Shown here one piece after another: positions 26,594 through 32,996 of a DNA stretch of 32,996 nucleotides; position 1 is the stretch's first letter; every line of letters starts with the position of its first letter. Made by a program: the position numbers and the translations under genes. The notes beneath the pieces are model-generated. The model had not been told where the DNA came from. It ran no database searches and saw nothing but the letters and a program-made list of their open reading frames with translations. The stretch comes from Seminavis robusta (taxonomy: Eukaryota > Bacillariophyta > Bacillariophyceae > Naviculales > Naviculaceae), in the NCBI GenBank assembly GCA_903772945.1, contig CAICTM010001255.1, forward strand, positions 1 through 32,996, in the 5' to 3' direction.

Positions 26594-29500
26594 CGCTCCG
26601 GGTAGCCAGGTACATATGAGCCCTGCGCTCCAGTCATGATTTTGACACAGTTCGAGGCGAGTGACTACACTATCACTGCTAGCGAGGAGCACTGGCCAGC
26701 AAAACTTAGCAGCGTTCGTGAGTAACATGGCTTCTGGCGACTCGGGTTTCGACTCCTCTGCGCTTTCGTCATGTGCGTGACCACTCAATATTCTCGCTCC
26801 ATATGCAATCTTCTTCTCTTATCGTAAAGTCAGTCAGATCTTCCTTCGTGAATCCATCAACTTCTCGATGAGTCTACTGGAGTGAATACGTTTCCACTAA
26901 TTCAAGACCGTCTATGGATTGGACCTATGCCGGTTCCGGATTCAGGCTAGCCTCGCACCCGGCGTAGAATCTCGTGCGGTCTCGACTGCCGTGTCTATTC
27001 GGATATGCGAACGGGACTATAGTATAGTGAGATTCTGTCCGTGGCGGAGAGTTAATGACCCTTCTATCCAGGTCATATCGTCTGTCTTTGGGTTTGTATA
27101 TAGCTAGTGAGTACTCGATTGTTGAGACATATGATTCTTGTGGCACTTAGGGAATATAAGCATAGTGAGTGCTTGGGGATCAAGGAGCGACAGAGAGGAA
27201 CTCCTACATGTGTTCGTTTTTGGTGCCAGTGCGAGCGAGCGCTTACACTGGGAATCGTGAGCTTACTAGAGCGTGCGCGCGTGGGGTCTTTGTTTGTGGG
27301 CTTACACTCGGATTTCTTACTTCCGTAATCTAGCTTTGTCAGGGTAGTGCCAAACCATCGACGATCAATCTTTCATCGGAGATGTCTCGCAATCCTTACG
27401 GTATGATGGAGGAGACAGCCCTCATCATACGCACAATATGTCCTATATCAAGTGTTCTCCTCTTTTCTCTTCCCGCGGTCTTGTCCATAGATTCACATTT
27501 TACCAATATGGGGAGCCCTCAAGGTAGACATGCGTGTTCAATACTTCACAACTAATCAATCCAGTCTATGGCAATCGACATATAGTGGAAAGGACACGTC
27601 GAGGTCACTAACATTGTTGTCTCCTCGAATCACCAGCCAACTTTGCAGCGCGTTCGCTAAGTTAGAAGCATCTCCGTTCCCACAGAATTGACTGATAACT
27701 CAGGTCCAATTTGCTATTATCAATATTTCGAGATGTTCTAACCTATCAGAAGGAAAGCTTCAAAATGGCAAGATAAAAGATGTACTGACGCTGGCGCGAG
27801 TTAGCGCAGGTATCGTATTTTCATTCAGATTGGTCTGGACGATGCTTATTGTGTATTGAAGCCCTGTCAGTACGTGAAAGTGGGGTGTGTGCGTCGGTTC
27901 TCCATGGGCGCCCGCATGGGGCGAGACTACACTCACTATGCCATAGGCTAGAGACTTCCAGTGTTGCTCATATCATAACCCGAGGATCAATGATATGGGC
28001 ATAGAAACGCGGTTAAACAGTGGACTCGTGTAAGCTTGTTGGAAGATGTCCAGATGTTCACAGTGGACTTAGACAAAGGTAATGGAATAGGCAGCACGGG
28101 CATTACCGGATAGTATGGGCTCCATTTGCGTTATGATTCGATATCAGAGTTCACTCTATGTATTATGTGTGTTGGCGAAGGCGATTCCCACAGGATCAGC
28201 AACCTACGCACCTTGTGGCTTCCAGTCGTTTTTTTGGCGAGCAATTATATAAGAACTTGGGATTTCTCTGGGAACAGTTAGCCTTCATGTGACTTTATAA
28301 ACCAATCCTCCTTCTCTTATGGTGCCTGTGGACCGCAGTATAGACTTCATGAAATATAGTTGTCATGAGACCAATGAGCTGCAGATAAAGGTCTACATGT
28401 GAGAACGTCGCACTGACCTAGCGCACATATGTCAACCGCAGCAATTCCAACTTAGTGAGGTTTCCGATGACCCATATTCTATATAATGCTCCACAACAAA
28501 TTACATCGGAGGCACTTCTTATAGAGCTACTATAGCAGGCATATTGAATCACCGATGAATAGAGACTTTGGCCTGAAGGTAGGTTTAGGCGGCAAACTAG
28601 GCGGAGGGTACTGGTCGTTTGTGCACCTAGGAGCGGTTCGTCTGCTCGTGGAGGGTATAGTCCAGTCAGCGAATGTTGGAAGCGTTGCGAACCTGTATTT
28701 GATGATATTGCCTTCAGAGCGGAGATTCCTCGGCATGCCAACCGCACAATCACTATGTTCAGTGGAATAGCTTCCCCTTTTCGACGGTACACAACGAAGA
28801 ATACGCTCTTAGTGCGGTAGTTTCTAAGCACAAAGCAGCGTCCGTGTCTTCCCGTGCCTATCTGCGCCTAGCTAGCCCTAGGCTGCAGTGCCGGTGGGTA
28901 CATTCCGCCAACATAAATGCAAGCATGAAAATGTCTCCCAAATCGGAACTATTCCCCTTTTCTGTCCGGCCAGGCCGAACGACTGTAGCATATGAGATCT
29001 CTCCTCAGCTGCAGTAGGGAGGGAGATGAAACGTGGTAGTTTACCGCCTTCGCGCGACCAGGTTAGCTATCACGTGGCCTCTGAAAGAAGCTTCAAGAGT
29101 GACAAGATGTGGATTGTGCGGGAGAGTTAAAGACCTTTACCACAACTGTCTTTGTTTATGTCACTGCAAATCATTTGACTGAGATTGGCGAAGAGGCTCT
29201 TATGGAAGCTTCTGGTTCTGCGGTAGGTTAAGCTCTGATTAGTTCAGAATACTATTCGCTTGCCTTTATATGCGCTGCCCTTTCCTGGAGCTGATTTGTT
29301 GATTCTCAATTGATCGAACTGTGCTAATCTTTAGATGCGCTCCTCCAGTCTAATAGAGCGAACCCAAAGGGATCGCCGTCACCAAATCCATATGTTTGTA
29401 CTCATACTCGTGAGACTTCGAGAGAAAATGCACTTACCCACTTAATTCCTCCACCCCTTTGAATGTATCAAGTTCCGACTGGACAAGCACCAACACTACT

Positions 29501-32500
29501 TCCATTCCAATCACAAACCAGTACCTAGTGCTATGGTCTCATACAAATGATCAGGAACCGTGATGGTCATTCGCTGCACAACCTTTATCTTCTCGTCGAA
29601 TCACTCGGCACTCGCGCATGAGAGTCGGGTCTACTCGCGGCTGGTATGCCCCTCGGGTCTCACAGTCCACCACCGGGTCAGGTTTCACATTGTGTTATAG
29701 AGTTAAAACGTGCCACGATCCTTTTTCTCTCTCTGTAATGGCTTAGGAGCGTGGTGTTGTTTTAATTGTTTGCAACATCAGGTCTGCCTTAAAGACGCGC
29801 AACTCTTGCCTGTTGCTCAAGCGTTCGGCGCCTGTTTTCCCTCTCATATAAGAGACTCTGTGGACACTTGTTGGTATTTGTGCGCCATATGCAGAGTATT
29901 GTATGTGTCGGGTAGTTGCAGTGTGGGGATATTATAGTTTCACTGGTAAACTCATTAAATTAACCGCGCTCGGCAGAAAGATAATACTCAGTGATGGAAT
30001 TTTTCCACGAGAGTACAAATGTGTGCAGAAGTGGAGCAAGACTTCACATAGATTGTCTTGGAACAGAAGTTAAGGATCGCATAGACTGCTGACAGACTCC
30101 AGATACTTGAGGGACATGTAGGTTGCATGATGTGTAAAACTGGGAAATCCTTTCAGAAAAGTTCTCTCATCCCCATAGGGTATTCTATAGACCTAATGGA
30201 GTTAATCATACTCAACTGTTCTCAAATCAACATGTGCGAGAGTCTCGCTTGGCCTTGTTTGAGAATACCTTTGGAAATTATTGTATGCATAATGAAAACC
30301 GTCTCGTAGTTTTTCGGTTGGCGCACGGTCCATTACACCTACTATACATATTTTACAATGGTGATGGAATATTTGTCCGAGATAAGATTTGTGCAGAACT
30401 CTTCACAATTCTCTCCCCGGTATCTCACACACACTCTCACTTATTAGTCATTGTGTCTTAGCCAATAACTCACATCTGCATCGTTTGACTTGCTCCGAAT
30501 CCATACGTATAACTTGAGGAGGGCTGGTCTACCAGACTGCAATGTCGGTGCGCATCATCAATAAGACAACAGAACTCAATTGCACCCAGCTTCTGGTGCG
30601 GTTCCTTTACGGCCTGTCGCTTTAAGCTCCTCTCTCACCGTCCTAACAGTACCTCATTCATATGAAAACGCAAATATCTAACATTGTGATGTATCAAGAG
30701 ATAAGGCTTTATGCGCCAGAAGGTAGAGCATCGGAAACTGTCGGAGTCGACAATTCCATTGGTTCTATCGTCCAATCGCAGCAACCTTAGCCCGACCTCC
30801 TGAATACTGTCCGTGGTTCTCCGCCAAGGGGCTATTAATCTCTGTTGATACTTGGCTAGTGTAGTGAATGTTACTCTTCTCATACTCTCGTGGAGTTTTA
30901 CTCTACAAGTCTCATGATGTCATAGATAGTGAGGATCATTAGGGCGTGAATCTCTCCTGAGAGCAGGTGAGTCCTGCAGGGATCTGTGCCCATAGTGCGA
31001 CAATTGAACCTCGAGTTGGCCAAGGACCAACAGCACTGGCGTTTGAAGAGAAGAGACAATTCATAGCCAGAACAGGTGGTGACTTCTGAATACGAAGTGG
31101 AAGTCAGCTGCCATCAAGACAATGCGATTGCGTTGGTACGGGGCCCTTTTCTAGTACTGTCTCTCACTACTTCCGTTTTGCGTGTCGCCAACCTCCGTCC
31201 GGTTTTTCCACCAAACATTTCAGAAGGCGGCGAAGGACAGAAGAGTCACGCGGTACAGCTACCCGTGCGACCACGAGGTATGTTTCCAAGCGAGAATTCG
31301 AATATCAGCGGATTCATAGCTCTATGATTTATACTCCGCGTCAAGTTGAATCCTCTCCAATACTTCGTGCTCATCTGCGTGCGAGCATAGAGACTGGATT
31401 AGCTCAAGCTGCTCTTGGGAAGCTGGAGGCCTTTTGAGGACAAGAGCATACTAACATGTGCTTTCATTCCAAAGGCGCTTGTCTGGATGGATCCTTCATC
31501 AGATCTGTCGCTTGCATGATTCTTGCGAGCTATCGATATATAGCAGGCTCATTGGGATAGGTGGCCCATTCTCTTGACGGCCCAGCTCTAGACCAGCATA
31601 TTCATTCAGGGAATACAGACAACCATACAAAGCAGCAGCACTCTCAATTTGCCAAATATACCTCAACCCACATCTGCTCGACTCACCTAAGTATGGAATC
31701 TTCTGTCAGGATGCTGACCGTTCTCACTGCAGTCAAATCGACAACCGAGCCCAGACCCGCTACAATCAATCCGAGAGAGAGCCCGGACCGGTACGTAACT
31801 GCTTGTATCCAACACATTTGCCACCAGTTTCCGGGCAATCATCATTGCGGAGGAGGGTGTGCGAGAAATCTGTGTTCGCAATTCGTAGTTGATCCAATGT
31901 GATGCGGGTCTATTCTACTTGGGTTTTTAACATGTACAGTAGCCAGGCCAAAGTACACAGCGAAACGAGAGCCAACAACTCCATAGTTCACTGGTGGACT
32001 CAATCATTAGACGAAGAGGTTGCAGTGTGACGACCTTGGTGCAGAAGACATTAACATACCATGTGGTCTTGCCCCTTTACATGGTTTTGGAACCCATGGA
32101 GATAGTCGACCACAGCCCCCTGCGCCGTGTACATTACTGTTTCTCCAAGATTTTCTTAGCAAACGAAAATATTGCTTGTGGGCTCAAATTGTAATGAAGC
32201 ATATTGGAAATGATATGCGACTAGAGTCGACCACGCTATCTTCGCATGTGCGCAAAAGACATTCATTTTCTTGCTATATAATTTGTACAGTGTACTCTCT
32301 ACTCGACGCAGGGACGGAGCCTTACAGCTTCGTACCTCCTGGTCCTCCATCTGACCGGCTTGTTCCTACCCAACGAACCCACTATCAACAGTAGAACTTT
32401 ATCCACCCCGTGAGTCCTCTCGACTAAACCCAGGAAGTGGTTGAGTCAGTACAAGAACCTCTCCTCTGAGCCTCCTCCTAGCTAGCACTGCTTTACTGCG

Positions 32501-32996
32501 CTTGAGCAAGGAGCATTGTGAGAGCTGCGTCCAAGATCTCCTCTATAGCATTGGTGATAAGCGAACTCTTCGCGTGGAAGATAGAGGCGTCTAAAACAGA
32601 CACCACAAACTCGTCATGAGGACTCCAACAGTTGTTGCAGTCAGTAGTCTACATGCCATCGGTAACTCTCTGTACTACAACATCTCCCCATCGCACCAAT
32701 ACGATGCGGTTCGTACTTTGCTATCTCCAGTTGAGAGTTCGAAAGTGCGTTAGCTGCTCTTTCAGAGCTCATCTAACTGTAGCATTTATCTCGACACAAC
32801 AATGGGGTGGGCACACAGTTGGAAAGAATATGACATGTCTGTGCGAAGTGAATTACTGGCTGATCAATCGACAATAATCTAATAGAAGAGTTTGCGCAGA
32901 AGCTCCAACAGCACTGGTTCGCTGAGTACGAGGTGTGAGTGAGGGACTGCCAGTTTCCTGGGGGGCGGGTGTTTCGGAGATGGCGAGCGCCGTAGG
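26594..32996. other. 6.4-kb gene-free tail of the window
   Basis: No open frame above 137 codons on either strand and none with a recognisable motif. No tRNA, rRNA or transposon end was found. The CTAGCTAG and ACCGGT words so common before about 26.6 kb nearly disappear (GCTAGC-type words near 27099, 28868 and 32480; ACCGGT near 31788). Microsatellites are also absent, apart from short CTCTCA-type runs. A small direct repeat, GCTTACACT-GGAATC / GCTTACACTCGGATTTC, lies near 27240 and 27300. The stretch may be unannotated intergenic DNA, long-decayed repeats or a misassembled end. Confidence 0.55.

Noticed and set aside
28418..28831. Longest frame in the tail (137 codons, minus strand)
   Set aside because: No recognisable motif or domain, and overlapping frames of similar quality exist on the other strand.

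Overview
The window looks like nuclear DNA of a pennate diatom, and the benthic species Seminavis robusta is the best guess. The reasons are: long intron-free genes separated by kilobases of non-coding DNA; two membrane proteins with plant-type leucine-rich repeats (LRRs) and a Ser/Pro-rich juxtamembrane linker of a kind I associate with diatom surface proteins; a bacterial/diatom-style 'predicted ATPase' of the COG3899 type; and Kozak-like ATG contexts instead of Shine-Dalgarno sites. The species is an inference from protein style. No rRNA, tRNA or organellar sequence was seen. The length may mean this is a whole contig.

Layout. 1-795: a small coiled-coil plus KOW/SH3-like protein (+). 796-3540: non-coding, with a 180-bp direct repeat, a pentamer microsatellite and a probable LRR remnant on the minus strand. 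3541-6066: LRR membrane protein copy 1 (+), followed by a 438-bp insertion with short terminal inverted repeats. 8725-12342: a 1205-residue STAND-type ATPase (-). 13635-13935: a compact element with 22-bp terminal inverted repeats around a 10-bp-period minisatellite. 14311-17079: LRR membrane protein copy 2 (+). 17871-19301: a four-helix membrane protein with very acidic tails (-). 19302-24631: a long non-coding stretch with an inverted pair of pentamer arrays, a roughly 170-bp tandem duplication and many CTAG / ACCGGT palindromic words. 24632-26593: a secreted Asn-glycosylated repeat protein (+). 26594-32996: 6.4 kb in which I can support no gene and in which the palindromic words almost vanish.

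How it fits together. Four of the six genes encode membrane or secreted proteins, and the two LRR genes are clearly paralogues. From the membrane-proximal cytoplasmic motifs through the transmembrane helix, LRR domain and cysteine-rich tail, and on into about 400 bp of 3' flank, the copies are nearly the same at DNA level. Their promoters and most of their cytoplasmic tails differ. The architecture (long disordered N-terminal tail inside, one signal-anchor helix, LRRs outside, no kinase) is opposite in topology to plant LRR receptor kinases. It is the most interesting candidate system here: a receptor family that would have to signal through short linear motifs in its tail. The STAND ATPase between the two copies is also a signalling-type protein, but any functional link between them is speculation.
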